This document shows positions 44,325 to 52,441 of a stretch of 64,000 nucleotides of DNA, in pieces. The DNA comes from Corallium rubrum. Its lineage: Eukaryota; Cnidaria; Anthozoa; Scleralcyonacea; Coralliidae. The stretch lies in assembly GCA_964035015.1 (NCBI GenBank), contig OZ036005.1, forward strand, positions 15,821,625-15,885,624, written 5' to 3'. Position 1 is the first letter of the stretch; the number at the start of each line of letters is the position of its first letter. A model generated the notes under the pieces. That model did no database searches. It was given only the letters and a program-made list of their open reading frames with translations, and was not told where the DNA came from. A program made the translations under genes and the position numbers.

Positions 44325-47300
44325 TTAAGTCAGCTGAATATCCTTATGTCCGTACGCGTAGGAACTAACCCCATTTTCCAGCAGGTATCTCTTATCATCA
44401 AAGCATGAGAGTGACACCTTATTAATCTCATAACTACCCAACTCATGTTTTACGCTCCGAATGGTTTTCATTTTCCGAAACACCTGTTTTTTACCAAGTA
44501 ATACGTTTTTGTAGTGTTCATGTCTTATTTGTTTTTTAGTGACACTCTTTTTGATCCCCTTCGCGGTTTTGCCACCTGTTCCGTCGTCTTTCAGATAAGA
44601 ATACATCTTACTCCTAAGACCAACGAATTCGGTTATGGGAACACCAGCCGCTTCGTCCTTCATCTTCCCAATAACCTTTTTATTCGACTTGTTGTGGTAC
44701 TTCGAGCTCTCCGGATAGTCCGAGTTGTCGAAGATGTCTTTGTCGGCCCAGAAGTCCTTATAAACATCCTCCGCCTGGATCTCATATGTCAAACTGTCCA
44801 TGTCTGTAAACAGCAGCTTAGCCCTACTTCCATATCTCTCCAGCACATAGTTGTAATGAAAGTCGTACATCAGGGTTTTCGATAGATCCAGAATACACAT
44901 ACCAACATAAGCCGGTCGGTTCAGCGTCAGGACTTCCTTAATCTTATGAACGGCAACAAGGTTTTCGTTGAATATTTTGGTGGACACGAAGGTTGGTTTG
45001 GAAGTCAACCTCAACATCTTTCTCTCACTGGTGACCAACCGAACGTCTACACGCTTTCTCAGGTTTTCCATCGTCTTACCAAAAACGCTGTTGTTCATTA
45101 GCTTGAAGAAGTCCTTTTCGAAGGCGTTTTTGGCGGCAGTTCTCTTTACGGTATTGAAGTCGATGTACTGCTTTAGCCAAGGGGACTGATCGAACAACAA
45201 AACCCGGTGGACTTTTTTCACCCTCATCCCAAGTCTGACGTATAGCTGTAGGTTTCTGTAGTGGACGACATACCTTTCCTTTCCCATCAGGTTGGTTACT
45301 AGCTTACTTACACCACCAACGCTGACTCCGAACTTCCCCCTAATCTCAGAACAATACTCCGACAACATATCTTCCCGTATTTCCATTTTCTCAGGGGCTA
45401 ACGGATAGTCGTTGTGTAGGTCGTGAAATTCATCAGGATACTCAAGATCAACCTCAAGTATCATTCCAGTCCGACTGTCATTCTCCGGAAGTTCCCAGGC
45501 TAGGTTTTTCAGCTTACCCTCACTCATCCACCTAAATCCACCAGTCGGAAGGCACTGACTCATGGCCCAACCATACAGATTATTGGCGTCCAGATACATT
45601 ATATACTTTACAGCCTCGTCCTCACTATACCCCCTCATGTATGGGTTGTTGGCTTTCCCATATCTGTTGGCTATGTAACTGACACCACCTCTCAATCCTT
45701 TCTCAATGAACTGGAACATGTCGATGTCAGTCATCAGCTCCAGCTCAATCCCAGTCATCTTCAGCATAGCGTCCCATGCCAACCCAGGTGAAGTGAAGTA
45801 GTGACAGGGGTCCAGCTTATAGTACTGAACACAGGTCTTCCTAAAGTTCTCAAAGACGTCAGCTAACAGCAACACATCCGATTTCAGGTACACGTCATGG
45901 TAGTCCCCCATTGTCCTCATTCCAAACGACTCCCAAACCTTCAAAGCGTGTTGGTAATCGGTGTCTGATATCTCCTCATCATTCAACACGCTATAAAACT
46001 CACTCTTTGGTGGTAACCCCGTTTCCTCAAACCGACTGAAGTTGTCCATGTAGTCATACTGGTAAACACCCTTCATCCTCATCAAGTCTGACCGGGGACC
46101 AAATTCTTCAGCTGTGTATCTAAAGGCGTCCCCTGGGAGATTTCCCACCAACCGATCCAATGAACTACTCATGAACTGAAAACTGTCCAGAAACACAAGG
46201 TTTTTACCTAACATGAAGGCCATGTACTTCTCCATATTATTCGGAATGACGTTAATCTCCTGTCCGAACTTTCCGATCTCCCCCATGATGAGATGACTAT
46301 CATAACCCCTCAGGTTGTGTAAGATGACTGGTATCTTATCAGTCATTCTATGATTTCTGTTACAAAGCTGATGGGCCGATCCCCGATATCTTCCCGTCAC
46401 ATGACAATGGTCCCGGACCCTAACATCCCTTTCCCCATACTCCTGACCACAGATGTGACACCCGTTGGCGTCTCTGAAGTCCGCCCTGTCGGAATCAGTC
46501 AGAACCATGTCCTGGTTAAAACACTCTTTCCGAATACCCTTACAATACTCCACTTCTTCCAACATCTTTCCGATAAACTTGTTGACAGCACCAGGGCCTC
46601 TATACACCTGAACAGGTTTGCTGTATTTGTCGTCATAACAACAGACAACCTTGTACCCATAACCACAATCAGTATGTTTTTGATACTTCTCCATGTATGG
46701 TCTCTTCTCTTTCTCCTCTCGGTCTGACTCCGACACCTCCGGTCTGTCGACCTTTTCTGTGATCGCCTCGAAGTCGGAATACACAACAAACGGAACGTTT
46801 AACTGTTTGTGGAAATTACTATACTTCAACACGTTTTTACCGGGGTCAGGCATCCTAACAGCCTGTTTACCATTCACACTGATACACACAACCTTATGCC
46901 TATCCAGAACCTCCGTTGAACTGAAACATTGGAGACAGTAAACACAGAAGTGTTTTCTCCTCCTATGTTTTGTTTTGTTGTACATAAACCTATCAAAGTC
47001 CTTGATGAGGACGTAATGTCTGTTGTTTTCGTTGGTTATAATCAGGAGGTTCATGAGGTCGGTGAACCGTTCCTCTGATACGTAAACCGGAAAGGTTAGC
47101 CCGTTTTCATAACCAAAGACGTTGATACGTATCTCATTCTGTTTCTCCACCCGGTTGTACTGTTTTTGAGTCACAGGGAAGCTGATTCCACTGTAATCCA
47201 AGTCGTTAACATGGTCCCGGTACTTTGTGACCCTTTGTGGGTCTTTTGGGACAGGAAACTTATGAGCCAGATGACACCACATAAAACACCTGTCATCATT

Positions 47301-47873
47301 ATTCTTAACGTTGATTAGCCCCTTTCGACTATTCCTCAGCTCTTTAGGGAGGTCGACATAACTGGAGCCTTCCAGTGGACTGTACACAGTCAGATTAACG
47401 TAGTGACTGTCGATTGAGTCCACTGTCCAGCCAGACCCCTCGCTTATCCATCGGGCTATCCCAACCACCACCTCCTCATTCGCGGTGTCAACGTCCTGGC
47501 CGATCTCACTGCTGTTGATCACAGTCCTGATGTGACTGTTGAAGTGGGCCGTCTTATAAGTTGTTCCGCCGGACACCTCCTTCTCAAGCGTCACAACCAG
47601 CGTTTCAGCGAACTTCAGCCCCCTCATCTCAGCCAGCTCCCGACGTAGCAGCCGTACCACATCATTCCTAAGAGCGTTTACCTGTTCCAGTGGACCCTGA
47701 CTCACCACAGCACAGCTGAACGACTTAGTCTTACCCCTCAGGGCTCTGTCTAACTGATTTATGTCGTAACCGATTATTCTTTCGTAGAGACGGGAGTCTA
47801 TATCATCGGGATAGTCAAACATATCAGGGTCTGAGTCGTCATTCTGATGAATCATGACATCTGGGTCGCTCAT
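44325..47873 (-). CDS. Protein-primed family B DNA polymerase (1182 aa)
   Basis: The start is ATG 47873. Residues (from this Met): C2H2-like finger about 310-330 ('FCVYCLQCFSSTEVLDRHK'); Exo I 'YSDFEA' about 365; an HNH/endonuclease VII-like insert 'CHICG...VRDHCHVTGRYRG.AH..CN' about 472-504; Exo II 'HNLRGYDSHL' about 520; Exo III 'YLKSD' about 662; Pol A 'YLDANNLYGWAMSQ' about 760; Pol B 'AFEKDFFKLMNNSVFGKTMEN' about 917-937; Pol C 'FTDMDSL' about 1022; K-x-Y 'KMY' about 1090. All exonuclease and polymerase motifs are intact. It replicates the element from protein-primed ends. Its start overlaps the end of the upstream gene by 35 bp. Confidence 0.95.
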   Translation of the reverse strand: MSDPDVMIHQNDDSDPDMFDYPDDIDSRLYERIIGYDINQLDRALRGKTKSFSCAVVSQGPLEQVNALRNDVVRLLRRELAEMRGLKFAETLVVTLEKEVSGGTTYKTAHFNSHIRTVINSSEIGQDVDTANEEVVVGIARWISEGSGWTVDSIDSHYVNLTVYSPLEGSSYVDLPKELRNSRKGLINVKNNDDRCFMWCHLAHKFPVPKDPQRVTKYRDHVNDLDYSGISFPVTQKQYNRVEKQNEIRINVFGYENGLTFPVYVSEERFTDLMNLLIITNENNRHYVLIKDFDRFMYNKTKHRRRKHFCVYCLQCFSSTEVLDRHKVVCISVNGKQAVRMPDPGKNVLKYSNFHKQLNVPFVVYSDFEAITEKVDRPEVSESDREEKEKRPYMEKYQKHTDCGYGYKVVCCYDDKYSKPVQVYRGPGAVNKFIGKMLEEVEYCKGIRKECFNQDMVLTDSDRADFRDANGCHICGQEYGERDVRVRDHCHVTGRYRGSAHQLCNRNHRMTDKIPVILHNLRGYDSHLIMGEIGKFGQEINVIPNNMEKYMAFMLGKNLVFLDSFQFMSSSLDRLVGNLPGDAFRYTAEEFGPRSDLMRMKGVYQYDYMDNFSRFEETGLPPKSEFYSVLNDEEISDTDYQHALKVWESFGMRTMGDYHDVYLKSDVLLLADVFENFRKTCVQYYKLDPCHYFTSPGLAWDAMLKMTGIELELMTDIDMFQFIEKGLRGGVSYIANRYGKANNPYMRGYSEDEAVKYIMYLDANNLYGWAMSQCLPTGGFRWMSEGKLKNLAWELPENDSRTGMILEVDLEYPDEFHDLHNDYPLAPEKMEIREDMLSEYCSEIRGKFGVSVGGVSKLVTNLMGKERYVVHYRNLQLYVRLGMRVKKVHRVLLFDQSPWLKQYIDFNTVKRTAAKNAFEKDFFKLMNNSVFGKTMENLRKRVDVRLVTSERKMLRLTSKPTFVSTKIFNENLVAVHKIKEVLTLNRPAYVGMCILDLSKTLMYDFHYNYVLERYGSRAKLLFTDMDSLTYEIQAEDVYKDFWADKDIFDNSDYPESSKYHNKSNKKVIGKMKDEAAGVPITEFVGLRSKMYSYLKDDGTGGKTAKGIKKSVTKKQIRHEHYKNVLLGKKQVFRKMKTIRSVKHELGSYEINKVSLSCFDDKRYLLENGVSSYAYGHKDIQLT

Positions 47874-48489
47874 CGTTATAACAGGGGTGATCACATTCCG
47901 TTAGGTGTCGCTCCAACCACCTGGTGTAAAACCTGTCCGGGGTATGGTCCCAACCAAGTTCCTTATACACAATCCCAAACAGATTGTTATCAAACAGATC
48001 CTTCATTTTTCCATTTTTGAGATCCTTTAGGTTATCCAATAACCTAATCCCTCTTCTTGAGCACAATCTGATGATGTAATAATTGTATCTGGACAGGTTA
48101 CGACCTCTTATCAGACCCTTACTTCTCATCACCCGAAGAACCTTGGAAAAGTCGGATAAGACGACGTCAACGGCTGTATCCCTGACAACTCTGGTGAGTC
48201 TCTTCCTCATCCAATGATTTCTCGAATGCTCACTTCTACGACCGGCCGCCCGATATCTCCCGACGACATATCCATACTCCGTGTCACCACATCCTGGACA
48301 AGAATACATCTCAGTGCTCACCTTCACACGAAATCTGAAACAATCTCCACACCACAACTTCGTACTAAGCTTGGGTGGATCCCGAGTCGGAGGTGTTAAC
48401 TCAATCCCCATCTGCCTACAGACCCATTCAACGCTTGAAGACGGTAAATCCTTCAGCCCCTCCGGTAAGTCCAACCAGGAAACAGACAT
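47839..48489 (-). CDS. Zinc-ribbon protein (216 aa), possibly a late-transcription-factor relative
   Basis: After a short N-terminus it has C-x2-C-x13-C-x2-C ('WCGDC'...'SCPGCG'), a zinc ribbon, followed by a basic helical part ('RSEHSRNHWMRKRLTRVV') and a helical C-terminal domain ('LSRYNYYIIRLCSRRGIRLL') ending in a second Cys/His cluster ('HLTECDHPCYNDERPRCHD'). Size, an N-terminal zinc ribbon and the following basic helix resemble VLTF3-type viral late transcription factors, but I cannot show homology. Directly upstream of PolB on the same strand, overlapping it by 35 bp. Start preceded by AGTTATA. Confidence 0.6.
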   Translation of the reverse strand: MSVSWLDLPEGLKDLPSSSVEWVCRQMGIELTPPTRDPPKLSTKLWCGDCFRFRVKVSTEMYSCPGCGDTEYGYVVGRYRAAGRRSEHSRNHWMRKRLTRVVRDTAVDVVLSDFSKVLRVMRSKGLIRGRNLSRYNYYIIRLCSRRGIRLLDNLKDLKNGKMKDLFDNNLFGIVYKELGWDHTPDRFYTRWLERHLTECDHPCYNDERPRCHDSSE

Positions 48490-48534
48490 TATAACTAAAC
48501 CCTAACGAATTCCCTTAACCCCTACAAAACAAAC

Positions 48535-48945
48535 CTAGACATCAGATACCCACCAACCAACCAGACCAACAGACCCAATAAACAGGGTCTGATACTCTTT
48601 CATCTCACCCGATGGTTTGTAATAGTCAGACAACTCAGGCTTTGGTTGGGACGACCCGACGGCCTCAACCTGCCTTAACCTGTCCTTCAGCAGATCCAGA
48701 GCGTGATTCGTTGTGTTGATGTCAGCGTTGGCGTCAGACAGTTCCTGCCTCATCCTCTGTATCCTATCCTTCCTACTCACCTCGCCTTCATACCATTTCT
48801 CCTTCGCCCTAGCCAGCTGCTCGAGGGCGTGGTTGTGTCTCTTAATCTCAGCCTCATATCCGGTGTGATTTAACTTCGAAAACATAAGTCCAGCGCCCGC
48901 GAAGGCCAAGGCGTTAAACAGTCCACCAGCAACCACACTAGCCAT
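48535..48945 (-). CDS. Polinton coiled-coil membrane protein (136 aa)
   Basis: Hydrophobic N-terminus ('VVAGGLFNALAFAGAGLMF'), a long charged coiled coil ('YEAEIKRHNHALEQLARAKE', 'DLLKDRLRQVEAVG'), a Pro-rich spacer, and a hydrophobic C-terminus ('TLFIGSVGLVGWWVSDV'). Both ends could sit in a membrane. No named family. It lies 6 bp from the nuclease gene and 45 bp from the zinc-ribbon gene on the same strand. TTAGTTATAT abuts the ATG. Confidence 0.65.
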   Translation of the reverse strand: MASVVAGGLFNALAFAGAGLMFSKLNHTGYEAEIKRHNHALEQLARAKEKWYEGEVSRKDRIQRMRQELSDANADINTTNHALDLLKDRLRQVEAVGSSQPKPELSDYYKPSGEMKEYQTLFIGSVGLVGWWVSDV

Positions 48946-48951
48946 ATATAA

Positions 48952-49362
48952 CTAAAAATAATATATCTCATTCGCTACAAAAAAATTTATGACAATAGAA
49001 CGGATGTTACGCCTATCCCAGTATGGAATCCTGAGTAGGTAATGACCATTGTCCTTAGCGTACTCGTCTTTCATCCGATCGTGTATCTTCTGTACCCTAA
49101 AGCGCCTCTCTGCCTCTTCCTGGGTAAACTTACCAGACCAGGTGGAAGGGCTGAAATGTTGTTCACCATCATACTCAATCAGTACGAAAACGTTATCACG
49201 AACAGATACCGCGAAGTCATACCTCAGAAGACCACCACCCAACCCCACTAACCCATCAAAAGTCTTCTCCCTAACCGCCTCAGCTTCATAAGCGCGTAGG
49301 GCATCCCGTACATCTCTCTCTCCCCTAGACATAGGGGGTAGCCAACGTGTCTCGACCTCCAT
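48952..49362 (-). CDS. PD-(D/E)XK-type nuclease (136 aa)
   Basis: The start is ATG 49362 ('MEVETRW'). Motifs: 'LRYDFAV' (acidic residue on a strand), 'VLIEYDGEQHF' (E-x-D-G-x-Q-H, the core of Vsr/DUF559-like nucleases), then a helix 'HDRMKDEYAKDN' and a last strand 'HYLLRIPYW'. This layout is shared by small restriction-endonuclease-fold proteins of phages and large DNA viruses. A role in recombination, repair or processing of the replicating element is plausible. No core Polinton gene of this type is known to me. Residues needed for metal binding appear present. Confidence 0.65.
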   Translation of the reverse strand: MEVETRWLPPMSRGERDVRDALRAYEAEAVREKTFDGLVGLGGGLLRYDFAVSVRDNVFVLIEYDGEQHFSPSTWSGKFTQEEAERRFRVQKIHDRMKDEYAKDNGHYLLRIPYWDRRNIRSIVINFFVANEIYYF

Positions 49363-49392
49363 AATAACCACCGAGTACGGGGTCCCCTTAGG

Positions 49393-49632
49393 TTACTTGG
49401 GCTTTGAAAAAGGGTCGACCGGTAGGTACCCCTTCGACTGGACATATTTAATCCCAACTGTACTAATTCCAACGGCTAGAGCCAGCTTGGCAGTACCCTT
49501 TACAGATTCAGGAGTACCCAAAGGTTCCCTCAGGTCCTTCTTCGAAGCCATGGAGACTGCCACAGCTCCGCTTGTGATCAGGAGGGCGTCGTAGAGCTCG
49601 TTCATCAGTTCTTTTCGATCGGCTGACATCAT
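49393..49632 (-). CDS. Small Polinton protein with a hydrophobic helix (79 aa)
   Basis: It starts Met-Met ('MMSADRKELMNELYDAL'); hydrophobic 'LLITSGAVAVSMA' and 'VKGTAKLALAVGISTVGIKYV' could be membrane-interacting; the C-terminus is 'LPVDPFSKPK'. Unknown family. TTAGTATG overlaps the start. It sits in the same minus-strand run as PolB and the nuclease. Confidence 0.6.
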   Translation of the reverse strand: MMSADRKELMNELYDALLITSGAVAVSMASKKDLREPLGTPESVKGTAKLALAVGISTVGIKYVQSKGYLPVDPFSKPK

Positions 49633-49645
49633 ACTAACACATATT

Positions 49646-50029
49646 TCATTCGTCGAAGGTGTCTAAAACCGGGGAAGTCCGAATGGGGTTCTGTGGCTCG
49701 ACAGTTCCCTCCATTACCTTCTCCTCATCAATGGTTTTCAGCCTCTGAACCTCCCTTCTCTCCTGCCTCATAGTGTAATAAAGTGAGGCCCCACCGATAA
49801 CCAACCCAACGGTTCCAATTATGTAACCATAATAAGCTGACCGGCCCCCACCAACCCCAGGACCAATCTCAGCCACCAACCGCTCTCTGGCTTTCCTCTC
49901 CTTGGCTACCTTCGATATCTGAGCCAGTCGTTTACCAGCCTCCACCCGTTTCGGATCCTTGACTCTCTCCGTCTTGACCACTGATGTCACCTTAGGGGCT
50001 TCCGGGGTTTTTTCGGACTCGTCAGCCAT
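49646..50029 (-). CDS. Small single-pass membrane protein (127 aa)
   Basis: The N-terminal half is very basic and helical ('KDPKRVEAGKRLAQISKVAKE', 'RKARERLVAEIG'), then a Gly-rich turn, one membrane segment ('YYGYIIGTVGLVIGGASLYYT') and a charged C-terminal tail. Unknown family. The basic N-terminus might contact DNA, so a core or membrane-linking virion protein is possible (inference). GTGTATAG precedes the ATG. Confidence 0.6.
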   Translation of the reverse strand: MADESEKTPEAPKVTSVVKTERVKDPKRVEAGKRLAQISKVAKERKARERLVAEIGPGVGGGRSAYYGYIIGTVGLVIGGASLYYTMRQERREVQRLKTIDEEKVMEGTVEPQNPIRTSPVLDTFDE

Positions 50030-50041
50030 CTATACACTAAT

Positions 50042-50290
50042 CTATGTTTCATCTGTGAGGTCATTTGTAGGAATCTCTGAGGTCGTCTCTAAGGAATCTA
50101 TGAGGTCATCTGTAGGAATCTCTGAGGCTGTCTGTGGGAAGTCTGTGAGGTCATCTGTAGGGATCTCTGGGGCTGTTTGTGGGAAGTCTGTTAGACCATC
50201 TGTAGGGGTTTCTAAGACCGTCGGCCAGACAACAACAGACTCAGTCACGTAGTACTCTCCCCTACGGTTCCTCCTAACACAATGTCTCAT
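50042..50290 (-). CDS. Short protein with 15-residue repeats (82 aa)
   Basis: The start is ATG 50290; basic 'MRHCVRRNRRGEYY', then four 15-residue repeats of the type T-D-D-L-T-D-F-P-Q-T-A-P-E-I-P, encoded by 45-bp repeats. No family. It has no TATA-like motif at its start and overlaps the longest possible N-terminus of the kinase ORF, so it may not be expressed. Confidence 0.4.
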   Translation of the reverse strand: MRHCVRRNRRGEYYVTESVVVWPTVLETPTDGLTDFPQTAPEIPTDDLTDFPQTASEIPTDDLIDSLETTSEIPTNDLTDET

Positions 50291-50407
50291 CACCCCGATA
50301 GCTCTTCTAAGGGCGTGGAAGATAATCAGTATGGGTCGTCAAAGTCTCTTCGGAATCTTCATATAAAATACAGGAGGTTTAGAGCCGTACTGTGTACCTG
50401 GGGTATA

Positions 50408-51151
50408 ATGACCAACCCAAAGCTCGGTGCTCGGTTGATCACCCTCGATGGAAACATCGGTGTGGGGAAGACAACGTTCGCTATACCATTCGCTGAAAGA
50501 AATAGTTATTACCTTGCTGAGGAGCCAGTTGACGACAATCCATACCTCGAAATGTTTTACGCCGACCCTGGGAGGTGGGCGTATGAGATGGAGACCTGGT
50601 TTCTTGGTGAGAGAATCGGCGTCTACCTAGAGGCTCTGGAGTTAATCAACGAAGGGAGGAATGTGATCATAGAGCGAACACATCACAGCTGTATGGTTTT
50701 CACTAAGAATTGTTGGCGTAATGGGTGGATAACCAACGAACAGTTTTTTGAGTATTCCCAGGTCTTTCACTCACTAAACAACCTACTACCAACCCCTGAT
50801 GCTCTACTATTCCTAAAAGCCTCGGTTGACACCTGTTACGACCGGATGCTCAGGAGAGGTCGGAAATGTGAAGCCGGTGTGACTAAGGATTACCTCAGGT
50901 GTGTGGAGAGGTATATGAAGGAGATAACTGAGGACATAGCCCTTGAGGGGACTAAGGTGATTACCCTCGACTGGGAAGACTTCGGTCCGGATGAGTCGGA
51001 GGTGGTCGGTACCCTTAGTGGGATCCCTAGCGGATTTCACGGTTGGATGGCTCGTGTGAACGGTCGGGACGTCTACATACCAGAGATCGTCAGAACCGTT
51101 AGCCAGGTCCGACAGGCTCAGCTGAATCGTAAGTCCTATGGTACCGTGTGA
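50408..51151 (+). CDS. Deoxynucleoside kinase (247 aa)
   Basis: It phosphorylates deoxynucleosides for DNA synthesis. P-loop 'GNIGVGKTT' at about residues 15-23, Glu-Pro motif 'AEEPV' (about 37-41), 'NVIIERTHHS' as the D/E-R-S box, Arg-rich lid 'RMLRRGRKCE', and the 'YLRCVERYM' helix, in the order of the dNK/dGK/TK2 family. The frame is open from 50282 (289 aa), but ATG 50408 is preceded by GGGTATA as in neighbouring genes and starts just before the domain, so I prefer it. After the kinase fold is a ~45-residue tail. It converges with the 170-aa gene, overlapping by 53 bp. Origin by capture from a host or virus is likely. Confidence 0.85.
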   Translation: MTNPKLGARLITLDGNIGVGKTTFAIPFAERNSYYLAEEPVDDNPYLEMFYADPGRWAYEMETWFLGERIGVYLEALELINEGRNVIIERTHHSCMVFTKNCWRNGWITNEQFFEYSQVFHSLNNLLPTPDALLFLKASVDTCYDRMLRRGRKCEAGVTKDYLRCVERYMKEITEDIALEGTKVITLDWEDFGPDESEVVGTLSGIPSGFHGWMARVNGRDVYIPEIVRTVSQVRQAQLNRKSYGTV

Positions 51152-51611
51152 TCATACTGTCGAAGTGTGGACAGACCTCAGTCACAATGTCGTCGAGCAC
51201 ACGGACGTCGGACAGGAAGACCGTCTCATCGTAGGAGACCCCACGTAGGAAGCTTCTGATTTGTGTCAGAACCTTGTGGTAGCTAACGTGAGCAAACTCA
51301 CAGTTCTCCAGTCTACCAGACATCCCCGACTTGGTCACATACCCCTGGATCAGAACGCCAGGACCGGCTATGGTTCCTAGGATCAGTGGGTTAGCTGTAA
51401 CACCACCAGCTATTCCCCCAACCACGGTCAGCCCAATAGAGACCGTCTCAAGGATCATCTTCAGTCTTTTCAGTCGGGTGTGTTTCCACTTGTAACAAGT
51501 CGCTAACCTATGATAATACGAATAGAGCCGGGTTAGTTTGTCCACTTCAGCCGATTGGAGGTTTTTACCAATGTGGTTGAAGCTGACGACGCTTTTTCTC
51601 TTTTTCCCCAT
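51099..51611 (-). CDS. Two-helix membrane protein (170 aa), SLATT-like layout
   Basis: A basic N-terminus and amphipathic helix ('EVDKLTRLYSYYHRLATCYK'), 'WKHTRLKRLKMILETVSIGLTVVGGIAGG' leading into a hydrophobic hairpin ('NPLILGTIAGPGVLIQGYV'), then helices 'FAHVSYHKVLTQIRSFLRG' and 'VRVLDDIVTEVCP'. Helix, two close membrane segments, helices: this is the layout of SLATT-type membrane proteins, but the match is by shape only. Possibly a virion or membrane-perturbing protein. Gap of 5 bp to the next gene upstream. Confidence 0.55.
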   Translation of the reverse strand: MGKKRKSVVSFNHIGKNLQSAEVDKLTRLYSYYHRLATCYKWKHTRLKRLKMILETVSIGLTVVGGIAGGVTANPLILGTIAGPGVLIQGYVTKSGMSGRLENCEFAHVSYHKVLTQIRSFLRGVSYDETVFLSDVRVLDDIVTEVCPHFDSMITRYHRTYDSAEPVGPG

Positions 51612-51616
51612 TCTAA

Positions 51617-52438
51617 TTACAGGTCATATTCAGCCATGACCTCCTTACAGATTTTCTCAATCTCAGGATTCCCCAGACGACCCTCTACGATCTTCATACC
51701 ATAGAAGTTGATGTCTGAATAATACTTCCTAAGACGGTTTAGCCCAAACACATTCAGATAAGGTGTCCCCGTCTGTCCGATGTTACTCATGAAAAATGAG
51801 TCCCTCAGCATTTCACCATTTATCCTGACGTGTGACACTCTAAGCCCGGATAACCAGTGGGCAGATATCAGAACCTTCTTTCCGATGAACTTCGCTGGGA
51901 TCGTACACTCGTAAAACTTAGCCGGTGATGACCCTTCCACAAGCAGTTTGTCACTTACTCCAGCCTTAAACCCAAAGCTTTTACCGGGACCGCTTTTACC
52001 ATTATTGGTGACAATCATTTCCCACTCATTCAACTTAGGTCTCACACTGTTCCTCTTTACCACAGCGAAAACTGAGACGTCGACGAACATGAGTCTGGGT
52101 ACGCTAACGTGGAGGACTGTTCTTATCGTCATCTCAGGGTGAAGGAAGTGGTGGTCGCCGGCAGTGTTTAGCTGTGGGTTGACACTTGGGGGTCTCCAAA
52201 ACATGGCTGAGTGGACCCCACCGTTTTTGTCTTCTATGTGATCAATAAAGGGGGGGAGTTTGGAGATCGCGTTTTTACTGGCTCTGGTTACGTTCAGGTC
52301 GAAAATGACTCTGTGGTTGTGGGTTTTCGTGTAAGCTTTTAGCTTATTGTTGAGCTGCTTTAGATCACTGCTGAGTTGCTCAGTGATCTGACTAGGGGCT
52401 CCTTTTTCCGGTTCGCTGTAACCATAAAACAGACTCAT
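51617..52438 (-). CDS. Polinton protein of unknown function (273 aa)
   Basis: Soluble and beta-rich in its middle ('MTIRTVLHVSVPRLMFVDVS', 'AKFYECTIPAKFIGKKVLIS'), with a helical N-terminus ('LSSDLKQLNNKLKAYTKTH'). It could be a beta-sandwich virion protein such as a fibre or a minor capsid part, but no motif decides this. CTATAGTAT abuts its ATG. It lies between the 170-aa and the 502-aa genes with spacings of 3-5 bp, so the three are probably expressed together. Confidence 0.6.
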   Translation of the reverse strand: MSLFYGYSEPEKGAPSQITEQLSSDLKQLNNKLKAYTKTHNHRVIFDLNVTRASKNAISKLPPFIDHIEDKNGGVHSAMFWRPPSVNPQLNTAGDHHFLHPEMTIRTVLHVSVPRLMFVDVSVFAVVKRNSVRPKLNEWEMIVTNNGKSGPGKSFGFKAGVSDKLLVEGSSPAKFYECTIPAKFIGKKVLISAHWLSGLRVSHVRINGEMLRDSFFMSNIGQTGTPYLNVFGLNRLRKYYSDINFYGMKIVEGRLGNPEIEKICKEVMAEYDL

Positions 52439-52441
52439 ATA

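Noticed and set aside
46499..46941. Several 80-125-codon ORFs antisense to or out of frame with PolB
   Set aside because: Shadows of the long polymerase frame; no independent motif.
49248..49472. 74-codon minus ORF between the nuclease and the 79-aa gene
   Set aside because: Overlaps both genes in another frame and has no recognisable feature.
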